NCBI RefSeq assembly: GCF_963676685.1
Contig: NC_092346.1
Location: 79,933,821 to 79,997,820 of the forward strand
Direction: 5' to 3'
DNA length: 64,000 nt
Source: Mytilus edulis
Lineage: Eukaryota > Mollusca > Bivalvia > Mytilida > Mytilidae
The notes beneath the pieces are model-generated. The model saw nothing but the letters and a program-made list of their open reading frames with translations. It searched no databases and was not told the origin of the DNA. Of this stretch, positions 25,305 to 37,100 are shown one piece after another (the stretch's first letter is position 1; each line of letters starts with the position of its first letter). A program made the translations under genes and the position numbers.

Positions 25305-25370
25305 AAGTTTTAGAGGGGATATTACGTTTAGGAATAGAAGTTTTAGAGGGGATATTACGTTTAGGAATTT
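25305..25370. repeat. 33-bp tandem duplication
   Basis: A unit containing AGTTTTAGAGGGGATATTAC occurs twice in a row with a 33-base period and almost no differences, in the NPC2-like intergenic region. Confidence 0.85.
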
Positions 25371-26315
25371 TCTGATGTCAATTGATGCATGTTGTTTTAC
25401 GGATTTCTTTACAAAATGATTCATCTTGACCATTTTATCCACGAATGGAGTAAAGTTTTACATGAATGGATATTATTTAACAATTAACCATCATTCCGTT
25501 TATCAGGACGCTTAATAACCAAAACGAAGCAAATGTCTTTTCACTGTCGAATGTTACGACTAGATATAAGTATACAATTCTCAGTCGGTTGACGGCAGTA
25601 TCGTCATTTCAGATGTCGAAGGTAATTTCATCGAAAGTATACAATGCTGAAGGCAGTACGGATGCCTATAATTGCTTACATCAACTTCATTTGAACTTGG
25701 TAAATAGTTGTCTCATTGACAATTATACTAAATTTCCTTATTTTCATAATGTAGTGTAATTGATAACCGACTGGATGCATTCTAAACTGAATTCCTTAGG
25801 TTGTTTTTTTTACAATTATTTGTTTTCTTTCTTAACAAATTACACTCGTTACCATAAAACAACTCACAAGTTCATAAACCTAGATGATAACAAAATAAAC
25901 GCCGCATATTTCAAAAATAGGTTTTCGTTCGTCTTTGATGTCTTGATCAAATAAGATAATACAATTGTAAGTTATAGATAAGATATGGTGTGATCAGAAA
26001 AAGAAACGAGGAAAAAATGGCGTGATATGTTATCAAATTTGTGTATTCATAATTGATTCTCTCAACCCTGTAAAACTTTCAGTTTGTATACATTTTTATG
26101 AAAGTTCCAGTAGAATATTTTACAGTTACACGTATTCCAATATCAGGTGATTTTCAGCCGAGGAATGCAACTATGTACGTGTCAAAAAGTGATCGTACCA
26201 TTTTTGATCTGGTACCATGTGACAATATTTCGTAATGGCATGGACAACATAGATAAGGTTAGTAGTAATTACTCTTATCTTTCCTCTTCCTTTCTCGTGT
26301 GACCAGTAGATCGTC

Positions 26316-29300
26316 ATGATGTCCCCCAAAACTGTGGTTGTTATTTTGTGTTTTGTAGTACTGCAGTTAGTCTCTGCAACAGTCTTCAAAGATTGTGGTA
26401 GGTTCATTTTTGTTTGGAACCCTTTTTAAGTCATTTTTGTTTCGTGCACATGTTAATTCGGCAAAGCAATCAAGTAAATGAGTTGAATAGCTCAAGCACA
26501 TTAAAATTGCTTTACTGCTTCTTAATTAAGTAGTAATTCAACGTTAGAGGCCAATGTTCAAGAGTAAAATGCTTATGCCAAGCTGAATAAAGAGGTATAA
26601 TTCTATAATTAAATAATTTATTAATTGGTTGTTTGTAACACCTGTAACGTCTAGTGAATGATTTCGTGAATATAATCGACGATTACAATTTTTCCACTTT
26701 ACGACAAATTCATTATTTTGGAAAATGCTAAAGGATAAGCCAAATGCTACAGGCCGAAAATTTAACTGTTGTCGAACCGGTATATTAGATAGCGGCAGAC
26801 AAAATTCTTTCTTCATCAGGTCATTAAAGGACACCTTAAAGGTTATCGGAAGGTTTTTGTACGTAAGAGATAGCGCAAGACTCTTTGTGAGACATCGAAT
26901 GAAACATCACCATTCAGTACGGACGTGACTTTATTAATCCTAAAATATCAAACTGGCGGACATCTTAACATATGATTTAAAATCTATTAGAAAAATCCAG
27001 GTGACCATACATAATTCCAAGTGAAATCTTTTAGATCTATTTCGAATGACTGAATAGTATCGAAGGATTGGAAACATAAGAAAATTTGCAAATTTTATGG
27101 AACATTTTATCAAATTAATCAAATTATTTCTAGAAAAAAAAGAACAAGGGCTATTTACTGCATATCAGCCATACGATATGCAGCCATGTACTTATCCATC
27201 TGAAAAGTCATGTATAAATGAATACTTATCTGCTCAATATAAAACATACTCTTTTGTTTAGGCAATTTCCTTTGTGCTATAGTTAGACTGAAATATTTGA
27301 GACGTATTGATTCATGCCACTTTGGTCCAAGCAGTTTTCTATTCTGCTACTATAAATACCGGTGTCCTATGTTAATTTGATAAATTGAATGCCTTGTCTG
27401 ATGTGATTCTTGCATATAAGGATTGACACCATGCAGTGTCTTCCTTTGGATTCGCCAAAGTACAATTTCTATAAAGCAGACGATTGTTATAAAGAAATTT
27501 CCGAAACAAGTTAACTCAATAATAACATTAACGGTACCAAATTTCCTGCACCAGATACGCATTTCGACAATACATGTCTCTTCTGTGATTCTCGTGGCCA
27601 AAATATTTGAAATCCAAAGCTTATATAAAAGATGAAGAGCTATCATTCAAAAGGTCCAAAAAGTATAGCCAAATCCGTGAAAGGAATCAGGGCTTTCAAT
27701 AAACTTTAAAACAGAAAACATACATTTAAGTTTAAGGAGCTTAGACGTAATGAAACCTTTATGTTTTTTAGGAACAAATGCAGGTACCCTTGCAAGTGTA
27801 GATGTTTCAGATTGTCCTCAAAATACAGTTCCATGTCCGTTTAAGAGGGGAACAAATGTAACGTTGGTTGTAAAACTGACACCAAGTAAGTTTTAAAATT
27901 TAAGCTATTGCAAAGTTTATAGATATGTTTATAGTTAACTTTTATAAATTAATTTTAATTGTATTCTCACGTGGAAAAAGACTTTCTTCCAGAACTGCAT
28001 TCATGAAAATGAATTCCTAGAAAGAAAAAAAATAGAAAAATAAACGTTTACTGACTTGTAGGAAAAATATGTATTGTTACTGATTATTACACACATATTA
28101 AATGATACACATAACAACTCAGTACATTCTTAAATGTCAACAAAAGCTTACTACAACAACAACAAATGTATTAGTCCAAATAAGTTTAGGAATATACCAT
28201 CTGAAAATTCTTTGTAATCTCCAATAGACATCTAAATGCTATCAAATGCTAACATGATCTTACATATACGGCTTATATTTTTTTCTTTTTTATGATTTTT
28301 GTTTTATGATAATATTTTATAAAATAAAGAAGCTAAAAGGGTTGTTTGCACATAACGGGAGAATATGGCATGACGTAAATCACAGTTCTAACAAATCTAT
28401 CTGTACGTTGCTCGTTTTGTTTTATTTAAAAAAACAACACAAAATTAGTTCATTTTATAGTTTCGATGTCCTTTACATGTTTTTCCAATTTTATTTGCTT
28501 CTGTCATTGCAAAGTATAATTTGGTCAAAATAGTCTTTAAAATGTAATATTAATATCTTTAATAATTATAATTGAGGATCCCATTAATTCTGTCGTTTCC
28601 AATAAAACGAAAGAGGTAATGTCACTTCCACACACATTTGTTCAAATAGAGAGTATATTTATACCTAGTGAAAATTGTAATGTAATATTAAAAACATGAA
28701 AATCAAAGTATAATTCATGCCTACAAGTATCTTATAAACCTGGTTTGTAATGAAGCACTGAAGTAAATGTTTAAAATTACGACAAACTGTGTTCGAAATG
28801 CGCAAGCACTAATTATCCTTTAGTAAGACACATGTATCTTGGCGTGTAATATAATAGTATACATACATGATTGTATGTTTTTGTTTTCCTTCTGCACAAG
28901 CAGTATGCAAATTTGCGTGGACAGATTGGTTATTTAAGAAATGGTATGCATAATCATAAAAAAATAAGCAGTATGCAAATTTGCGTGGACAGATTGGTTA
29001 TTTAAGAAATGGTATGCATAATCATAAAAAAATATCGCCGGTGTTTATGCATACTTAAGTTTAAACTATCGTTTCAGCCGAAGCCTCAAAAGGAGCAACA
29101 TTAAATCTTTACGGCATAATTGCTGGAATAAAAACGCCTTTTCAAACAAAGGTAGATGCTTGTAAAAGCGACATAACTTGTCCTATTACTCAGGGACAAG
29201 CAACAACATTCACAGCTGTAGTATATGTTCAACCAGCATATCCAAAGGTGAGGGGTGCATTCTTTTAGTTATGATTAGTACATCTGTAAATGGATTGATT

Positions 29301-30624
29301 TGTAATAATTTAGAGAAGTTGATCAAAAGATGATCAAATGACAGAGGGGTGGACAAGGATTTTTTTTAAAGTAAAACATTGAGAGAGACAGAAAATACCA
29401 ACTTCAAAATGGCGAAAAATACTTAAGGAATAATTCTTTTTTGTTTTTGTTTTTTTTTCTATCAGAACTTAACAATAATAACGATATTTTTATTATCGAA
29501 TATTGAAGCAAAATCACATTTGTAACATAGGCATAAATGATATCTTAATTAAATGTGAACTTATTTGCTAAGTTTTCTCACCGCTATCATTTCATGAGTC
29601 ATTCTCTGTAAGCAACACATTTTCTGATATAGAGTTGGAAAGAGAGTACCTCAAAATTTAATAAAACTTCATTCTTTATACTCCCATATTAAATATATTT
29701 GAAATTTGGTGCTAGAAACAACCTTTATGGCATACTGAAACAAACAAATAGTTATCAAAGGAACCAGGATTATAATTTAATACGCCAGACGCACGTTTCG
29801 TCTACATAAGACTCATCCGTGACGCTCAGATCAAAATAGTAGTGCCAATAAGTGTAAGGTGATATATGCCTGGGATAAGAAAATCCTTAGTATTTCGAAA
29901 AATTCATACTTTTGTAAACAGAAAATTTATAAAATGATTACATAATTGATATTCATGTCAACACCGAATTAAAACCGATGCATTTAAGGGGTTTTGCTTT
30001 GGATAGGAACGGAGACTATGGGACAGTGCATTAAAATTGAACATATTTAAGAACATACTGTTAATATCAGTCAGAAAATGCTTGTCTCATAGATCGGTAC
30101 TTAGAATAAAAATAAACAACAAAATCTAAGTATCTATTCAGGTATACAAGCGAGTAATGAAAGTTATTTCATAGGCCAATTTCATTTAATAAATAAGCCA
30201 TATTTGCTAAATTATGAACATTTTGTTAGTGAACGGATCATGGTAAATAAGGAGGGATGAATGGACAATCATTAACAAATTCCCCTTCATTATGTGTTTA
30301 AACTTCTTGTCCATTTTTGTCGAATGATGCATGAATAAACTCATCATAGATACCAGGACTAAATTTTGTAGCCATCAAAAGATTGAACTATTGAGAGATA
30401 TTGTTATTGTTAAATCATGTGTATATCATTATGTATTCCTATTAAATAGGAATATTCTGTAATAGTTGATCGAGTTGATATTTAATATCAAACAATCAAA
30501 TAGTATGTGAATAGTTATTTATATTATTTTGTTTCAGCTCCGCCTAGTGGTAGATGTAGAATTGACATCAGATGATGGCAAATTTCTTGTTTGTGTCCAA
30601 GTTCCTGCTGAAATAACAGATTAG
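26316..30624 (+). CDS. NPC2: NPC2-like secreted sterol/lipid-binding protein (ML domain), paralog A
   Basis: Four exons assemble on the plus strand: 26316-26397, 27772-27885, 29078-29247 and 30538-30624, with GT-AG boundaries and phases 1, 1, 0, coding for 150 residues. The product has an N-terminal signal peptide (hydrophobic VVVILCFVVLQLVSA) and six cysteines in the NPC2 order (KDCG, DCP, PCPF, DACKS, ITCP, LVCVQ). It also has the ML-domain core LYGIIAGIKTPF, VQPAYPK and C-terminal VPAEITD. Known role of the family: carrying sterols or related lipids in the lysosome or extracellular fluid; some invertebrate paralogs bind other small lipids. A tandem ATG gives two possible starts (26316 or 26319). 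It is divergent from paralog B with about 1.9 kb between the ATGs. Introns contain a degenerate hammerhead repeat and a perfect 68-bp duplication. Confidence 0.94.
27548..27590 (-). ncRNA. Degenerate type I hammerhead ribozyme motif
   Basis: The minus strand reads a hammerhead layout: stem II GAC/GTC, then GAAA, a minimal stem III, and TGGTGC for stem I. The core CUGANGA is CAGAAGA here, so position U4 is lost and it should not cleave. It is part of a mussel repeat at about 27520-27700 in NPC2-like paralog A intron 1. Confidence 0.5.
28898..29033. repeat. Perfect 68-bp tandem duplication
   Basis: Two adjacent 68-base copies (28898-28965 and 28966-29033) appear identical. They end 44 bases before exon 3 of NPC2-like paralog A. 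Each contains AGCAGTATGCAAATTTGCGT. Confidence 0.95.
29782..29825 (-). ncRNA. Degenerate type I hammerhead ribozyme motif
   Basis: The reverse complement is the same repeat as at 61034-61077: stem I GCGTCA/TGGCGT, GTCT/AGAC stem II and GAAA. The core reads CGGATGA instead of CTGATGA, so the catalytic core is damaged. It is in intron 3 of NPC2-like paralog A. Confidence 0.6.
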
Positions 30625-30698
30625 TCTATAATGCATTGCTTGATAACATATTATTTTCTTACTTATAAACAATATCTCATACGTATTGTTCTAAATTG

Positions 30699-30704
30699 AA
30701 TAAA
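30699..30704 (+). terminator. Polyadenylation signal of NPC2-like paralog A
   Basis: AATAAA 75 bases after the TAG stop of the plus-strand NPC2-like gene. Confidence 0.75.
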
Positions 30705-30954
30705 AATTAAATATGCCTAGAGTAGAAATAAAACAAAAACGTGTTTTAATTGTTGTGTCTATCGGAAACATGTTGTTCAATCCTTTATTCTAAGATGAAT
30801 AAAAAAATCCCCAAACAATACTGAACTCCTAGGTAAATTTAACAAGGAAACTATGCTGTATCCATACTTTGACTATTTTATTTATTATGTCTGTTTAGTT
30901 CATGCATCATTATAAATTTAACGAAATTTGATGAGACTGTCATCAAAGTGAGAG

Positions 30955-31720
30955 ATTAAGGGCCTTAAAACCACGTTTAATCCACCATTTTCTACATTTG
31001 AAAATGCCTGTACCAATTCAGGAATATGACAGTTCTTGTCCATTCGTTTTTTATGTGTTTTGTCATTTCATTTTTGCCATGTGGTTATGGACTTTCCGAT
31101 TGGATTTTCCTGAGTTCAGTATTTTTGTGATTTTACTTTTTCCATAAAAACAGACAAAATCAAATGTTAGACCCTTTTAATCAGGGGAGCGAATTAAACA
31201 CAACTGTCATATTCCTGATTTGGTACATGAAGTTTCTGAAGATAATAATAAATTAAACCTGATTTCATACCTAGCTTAATCTCCCAACAACATATCACAC
31301 TTCTAATTTTCCTAACCAGTCGTAAAATATTGAAGGTACAAGTATGTAAATTCGTTTTTAAGAAACAAGTTTACGCAAAATACCGAAGTAAAAGGCAAAC
31401 TCACCAAGGAGAAATCCATAAAAACTGACAAATCAAACAAAGACCATTTCATCCAAGGGAAAGCATGGAAAACAACTGTCATATTCCTGAGTAGGTACAG
31501 GATTTTTCTGATGAAAAACTTGGTGAAACCTGATTTCATAGCTAGATAAACATTTCACATACTAGTAATGTATCAATTCTAATTTTCCGAACCAGTCGTA
31601 ACATTCTAAAAATAGGTAGATTCGTTTTTCCGAAACAAGTATCAACAAAATACTGAACTCAAAGGTAAATTCTAAAAAAGGAAGTCCATACAAACTAACA
31701 AAATCAAAAGTAAGTTTTTA
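30955..31720. mobile_element. Cluster of tail-family-C retroelement fragments
   Basis: A plus-strand piece (30955-31170) is followed by minus-strand pieces (31190-31560 and about 31610-31720) that repeat one another in order: 'ctaattttcc.aaccagtcgtaa', 'gaaacaagt', 'aatccataaaaactgacaaa'. At least three insertions or an inverted duplication. Non-coding. Confidence 0.55.
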
Positions 31721-31729
31721 TCAACATAA

Positions 31730-34150
31730 TGAAGGCACAAACATGTAGTTTCGTTTGTTAGAAACAAGTCGGAGGAAACATCATTAGTGTACCGTGGATT
31801 TACTTTCCGAATCCAAAGAACACTTAAGTTCTATTGAATAATTTTCATAACAGCCTGGACAAGCGCAATAATGTTGGTAAAAGTATCTTTAACTTGTTTT
31901 TCACCGACTACCGATAACAGCTATTTTACGCTCACTTAGTTTGTCGGAGATTTAAACAGAATACAACAGTAAAGTACATGCAGGTGCACGAAAAGAAAGA
32001 AATAAAGTTTAAGTATTCAACATTTAAATCAACACACTAGATTTTGTCCTCTGTTAGTTATACGCATTATTTGATTTAGGCGTTCAGAACCTTCGGCGAC
32101 CCCACATTTTAAATTCTATAACACGTACGATATGACAAGTGGGCGTTATAGACGTACAATCACCTAATCTGACCCAGTCAATTGATAACCTGAGCGTATG
32201 AAGAAATGGTCTTGTCCACGCTGTTATGAAAACGATTCTATTTCATGGCGATGCATCGTAAAAAATGCAACCGCCAAATTCTTTTTTTCCAATTCTTTGG
32301 ACATCACTACGCTCAACAGAATACAGGCGTACTAGAAACGGTCGGGAATCACTCCATGCTACTACACTACAGTGAGCAATTTTATTCAACACATGTATTT
32401 TTGCATTTTGCATTTTCTTAAGAAATAAGCACGTTACGACAAATCTTTAGATTTGATATATTTTTACATTTTTATATGTATATATTTCAAGAAATAAGTG
32501 CTTATATGCATTATAAAACGGACGTATCCTACTAAAATGTTGTATGGAAGATTAAAAGAGTAATTGGTTCACCGATACGCTTAGCTTTAAAACACATACA
32601 TGTATATGTTTTTTTTTATTAATGAACAACGATTTGTGACAAATTCGCCTTAGAGTGATTTTTGCCATAATATACGTTCTTTATAATTTCCTCAAAACGA
32701 CGAATTTAATATCCTTAAAATTTGATGGCAAGTTATAACCACTTTAATAAATTAATCCTAGTTTGTCTTTAGAGATAAATCGAGATTAGCTCATCTGTTA
32801 TTTCCACACTACTACTATTTCCACGAGCATTAGAGAATAACTTTATGGCACTTATTCAAAAAGGCACCACCGATCAGTCAGTGCAACTATTGATATAGAA
32901 AGTATAACGAAATAAAAGAAATTGTTATCAAGGATGTGAACTTTCACTGATTTTGAATTATCTGAAAAGACAGCATCACGGTCTGAATTGAAATTAATAA
33001 GTTTTTTCATTGCCTTTCATGCAGATCGGTAGGTCACATTAGTCTATGCATCATATACTTATGTACCCCGAGACGGAATATAAGTATAAATTTATGCACA
33101 CTGAATATATATATAAGAATACATTTTAATCCTTTTACGAAATGAAAGGTGTTATAATCATGATAATCCTTGTCACGTTTTAGTTAATAATCAACTCATA
33201 GTTTAGGATGATGATATTTCAACAACTTACGTTTCATATTTGTTCGAAAACGGTTCATAAAATATAGGTTTTGAAAACTATTTTTGTTTGATTCGACACA
33301 GTGACAAAGCATTAATCAGATCCTGATTTGTATAAACATCAACATATAAAGCCTTAGATAAAGTATTCAAAATATGCCCTTTTACTTGTCCTTGGTTAAA
33401 TTAAAGCATAATTTCTGCTAAAAATTGAAAACAACAACATTCAATTTTTTAAATATTGAAGTTAATAATTCCGATATTTAAGTTGATAATATAATTTTAA
33501 GATAAAAGTCGTATCATCAAGATTCAAGAAATAAAAATAAACACTATATTCCTTATACCCGCATGTGTACTACCAGATAACCTGTTGGTGACTTACTTAG
33601 AAATAGAAAACAAAAATGAGATAGATTTCTACAAATGCACAACGAATATCATTTAAACAAAAACCAAGTTAAAAACGCTAAATTTTTTCATAAATAATAG
33701 TATAAAATTTAAAACTATTAAGATTAAGATGAAAAATTTCAAATTTTAAACAACTGAGATCACTGGTAGAGTAAAATTTTCAATTTTATAATCTAAATTT
33801 TAATATTTTTAAATGAAAGGATTGCATCATGTATACTGTATATATAATTGATCAGTTACAATCTTTGGATTTTTTTGTAACTGATCATCTTTAAATATTG
33901 TTATATAATATTATACGTTTCCTGCGTACTGAAATCTTATATTTACATAAGTTAAATATTTGATTTTGAAAATGAATTATAACTCAGGGTACAGAATCAA
34001 AAGGAACGCAACATTGCGTACAGTTATCCACATCATCCAATTCTTCATCCAGTAATTGAAAAAAAGCAATGAAAAATATTTTTAATGAAATAAAAAGAAG
34101 ATTTCTTAAGGTTATGCTATCATGTGTAACCGTTGTCAAGGGATATGTAT
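31730..34150. other. Intergenic region without supported gene
   Basis: AT-rich sequence between NPC2-like paralog A and the proline-rich gene. A small hairpin (GATCAGTTACAA/TTGTAACTGATC) is at 33850-33885. No coding signal seen. Confidence 0.45.
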
Positions 34151-34155
34151 ACAAG

Positions 34156-34163
34156 TATATAAA
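34156..34163 (+). promoter_or_regulatory. TATA box of the proline-rich gene
   Basis: TATATAAA ends 36 bases before the ATG at 34200, so transcription starting about 30 bases downstream would give a leader of roughly a dozen bases. It also argues against starting at the upstream in-frame ATG 34122. Confidence 0.55.
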
Positions 34164-34199
34164 CATCATCTATTACGCACTAAGGTTTTATTAGAAAAG

Positions 34200-37100
34200 A
34201 TGGATCTGAAAGTTGTTCTCGTGTTTATTGGCGTTCTTTGTGTGACACACGCCAAATCGTGGGTAAGTCATTTATTAAGTAAATTTGTTTTATTTTATTT
34301 TGCTGTGTTAAACACTTAGTATTAGAAGAGGCATACCTTGATATATGTTTTTTCACTGTACACGTGTAAGGTAATTTTGATATGAAGAATAATAAGTTAT
34401 TTTTCAAAAGTGAGCAATGCAAAACTTAAGCCTGACGCAGACATATGTATTGTATCAACATTGATCAAGCACAATGAAAGAGACACCAGGTGTAGACAGA
34501 CTGAGCCTTTCTTAAAATTGCCCATTATTATAAAGGGATTCATGTGTTATGATCGATCTGTAAGATTCAAAGTATTTCAAATTTGCTATGACCAGAAGCT
34601 ATAATTTTTGGTCGAGGTTATCTAATGATTCTTAATACTGATACGAACTAAATTTACAAAACAGAAATGACATATCACGACTAATGCAGAAACTAAATAT
34701 CATTTCTGTAGAAAGCACTACAACTGTTATAACATTGTGTACGCTACAGTGTTCTCTTTCAATTATTGCTTTATACGGTGGAGTTCAATCACTGTTAAAC
34801 ATTGCGTTAACTTCAGAGCCTTCGTTGATAAAGTTTAAACAATATTTTTACACATAAAGATATAGAGCAACACTTTCAAACATTGAGACAACCACAGAGC
34901 CTTCCTTGTGAAAAAGTATAATCACAAAAATTCTGAACTCCGAGGAAAATTCAAAACGAAAAGTCCCTAATCAAATGGCAAAATGAAAAGCTCAAATACA
35001 TGAAACGAATGGATAACAAATGTCACATTCCTGACTTGGTACAGGCATTTTATTATGTAGATAATGGTGGATTAAACCTGTTTTTATAGCTAGCTAAATC
35101 GCTCACTTGTATGACAGTCGCATTTTATTCCATTATATTGACAATGATGTGTGAACAAAACAAACAAACATGATATGTAAAAGTGTCAAAAATAGGAGTA
35201 CATCAGTCAACATTGTGTTATAATGTGAAGTAACTGCCAAACAATGCGTTGACCACATATCCTTATATGGTTGAGTAAAACAACGACCAAACTTGGCATC
35301 TTCAACATACTGTTCTAAGAGAGTAGAACACAGATAAGTGAGCAACAGAATCAAGATTTGGCTCTGGCAGCCATACATTTCAATTGATCAGAAGCAAAGA
35401 AATGTTGTATTTTCAATAATTTTTTTAGTTTGATTCGGTTTAAATGGAACATTAGTAGAATCATTTGCGCAATGTTTTCTTTCCAAAAAGCAAAACATTA
35501 GAAATATATGTCTGTCCCTAGTTCATACTTTCTATAAAGCATAAAAACAATATTTTTTTAAGAGTAGAACTTTTGTAGACTGTCCTATCGACATCCGGGG
35601 CAGCCTTAGTTACATTGAAATCTCTGTAACCGTCATCTCATGGAGTTTATAAAAAAAATAGAACAATTTAAAAAAAGGAGAGTTTTGAAAAAAGGCCTCT
35701 AGTGGTCATGATCTCTCATCAAATTAGAACATAATTAGAAAGCTGTATACAGGACTTAAAAATAGATATCCTTAGGTCAAAAACTGACGTCAAGTAATGG
35801 CAACAGCTGACACTGACTTATTATCTAAATTATAATAGGTAAATAACAGCTTCATCGCGGTGTTAAATTGTATTGTTTGAAGGAGTTGACCAACTTTTCA
35901 AATCTTTTAAAATGTGAAAAATAGTTCTTTGAATTATACACATAATAGAATATTAACCTATCATAGATATTATAATTTATAAATAAAAGTCACAAGTAAA
36001 AAATATGAGCGGTACACGTCAATTTGACAACATAACAACAGAGATTTAGAAAGCACAATACAGTCTTAAACAATATAGACAGGCGTCCATACAATATGCC
36101 AACGTCTTAATCATCACGTGTCTATAAAATGTTTGACTTATTTTCAAATAAGCATTCCTATTTTTTCAACGAACACTCAACATTTCAAATAAGAACAAAA
36201 TAAAGACAAGAGAAGCAACAAATACTGATTTGGATTATGTGTGTCTTGTGACCGTCCCATGAAATTGTAGCACAGTTAAACGTGATGTTTTTAGACATCA
36301 CACCTCCCTCTTTTTACTATCAATCAGTTGTTTGTACAAAAGTTCACAACAGAGCTTACAATACAAAAGCCATTTAATCCTAAAATAGGGATTTACTTAT
36401 CTAATAGATAACAAAAACATAAAGAATAGCCCATTATATCGTATAATAGAATGTGCGCAGTTTATCTAAGCCGTCTAAGCACACTCAATATGGGAAGCAG
36501 TTAGAAGATTTCATATATTCAACAACGTCTTAAACAGAAGAGATTAAATTTGTCCATAAAGATATATATTTGAATGTTTTAATGATTCCATATTATTGGC
36601 TATATCTGGTCTCTGTTATATCTTGGCATATTTCATCATGTTTATATGTCTAAAACGTCAAAAAAATTTCTTGCAGCCATCTGAAATATATCTCGGACGA
36701 ATTTTGATAAGTTCCATTAGAAATTCATTGTCTGTATTATTTTAATGCATTTTAAGACTACAGAAGAATTTTTTTAATAAGTCATATGCCGTATAGCTCT
36801 TATCTCATATCCGGGTTGTTTGCCTTTACCATTTGTCCCTTTTGCTTAATTGGCTCTGTTTATATTAGATATTGGCTTTTCAAAAACGTTCATCACTAAA
36901 GGGACAATAGTAATCGACATGCATTTGAGTAAAATTTGTACCATTAATGTTTTTATAGCATATTTGTTATATCATCTCACAATGGAGACTGACTTGTTAT
37001 AATTATAAGTTTTATTTTCTCACTAATGCAATAGAAAAACACTGATGTTATTATGTATTTTCAGGCAAGATCATATGATCAGGATGAAGAAAAACTAATA

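Noticed and set aside
34122-34199. Upstream in-frame ATG for the proline-rich gene
   Set aside because: It would place the TATA box inside the coding region and bury the signal peptide; ATG 34200 fits both.
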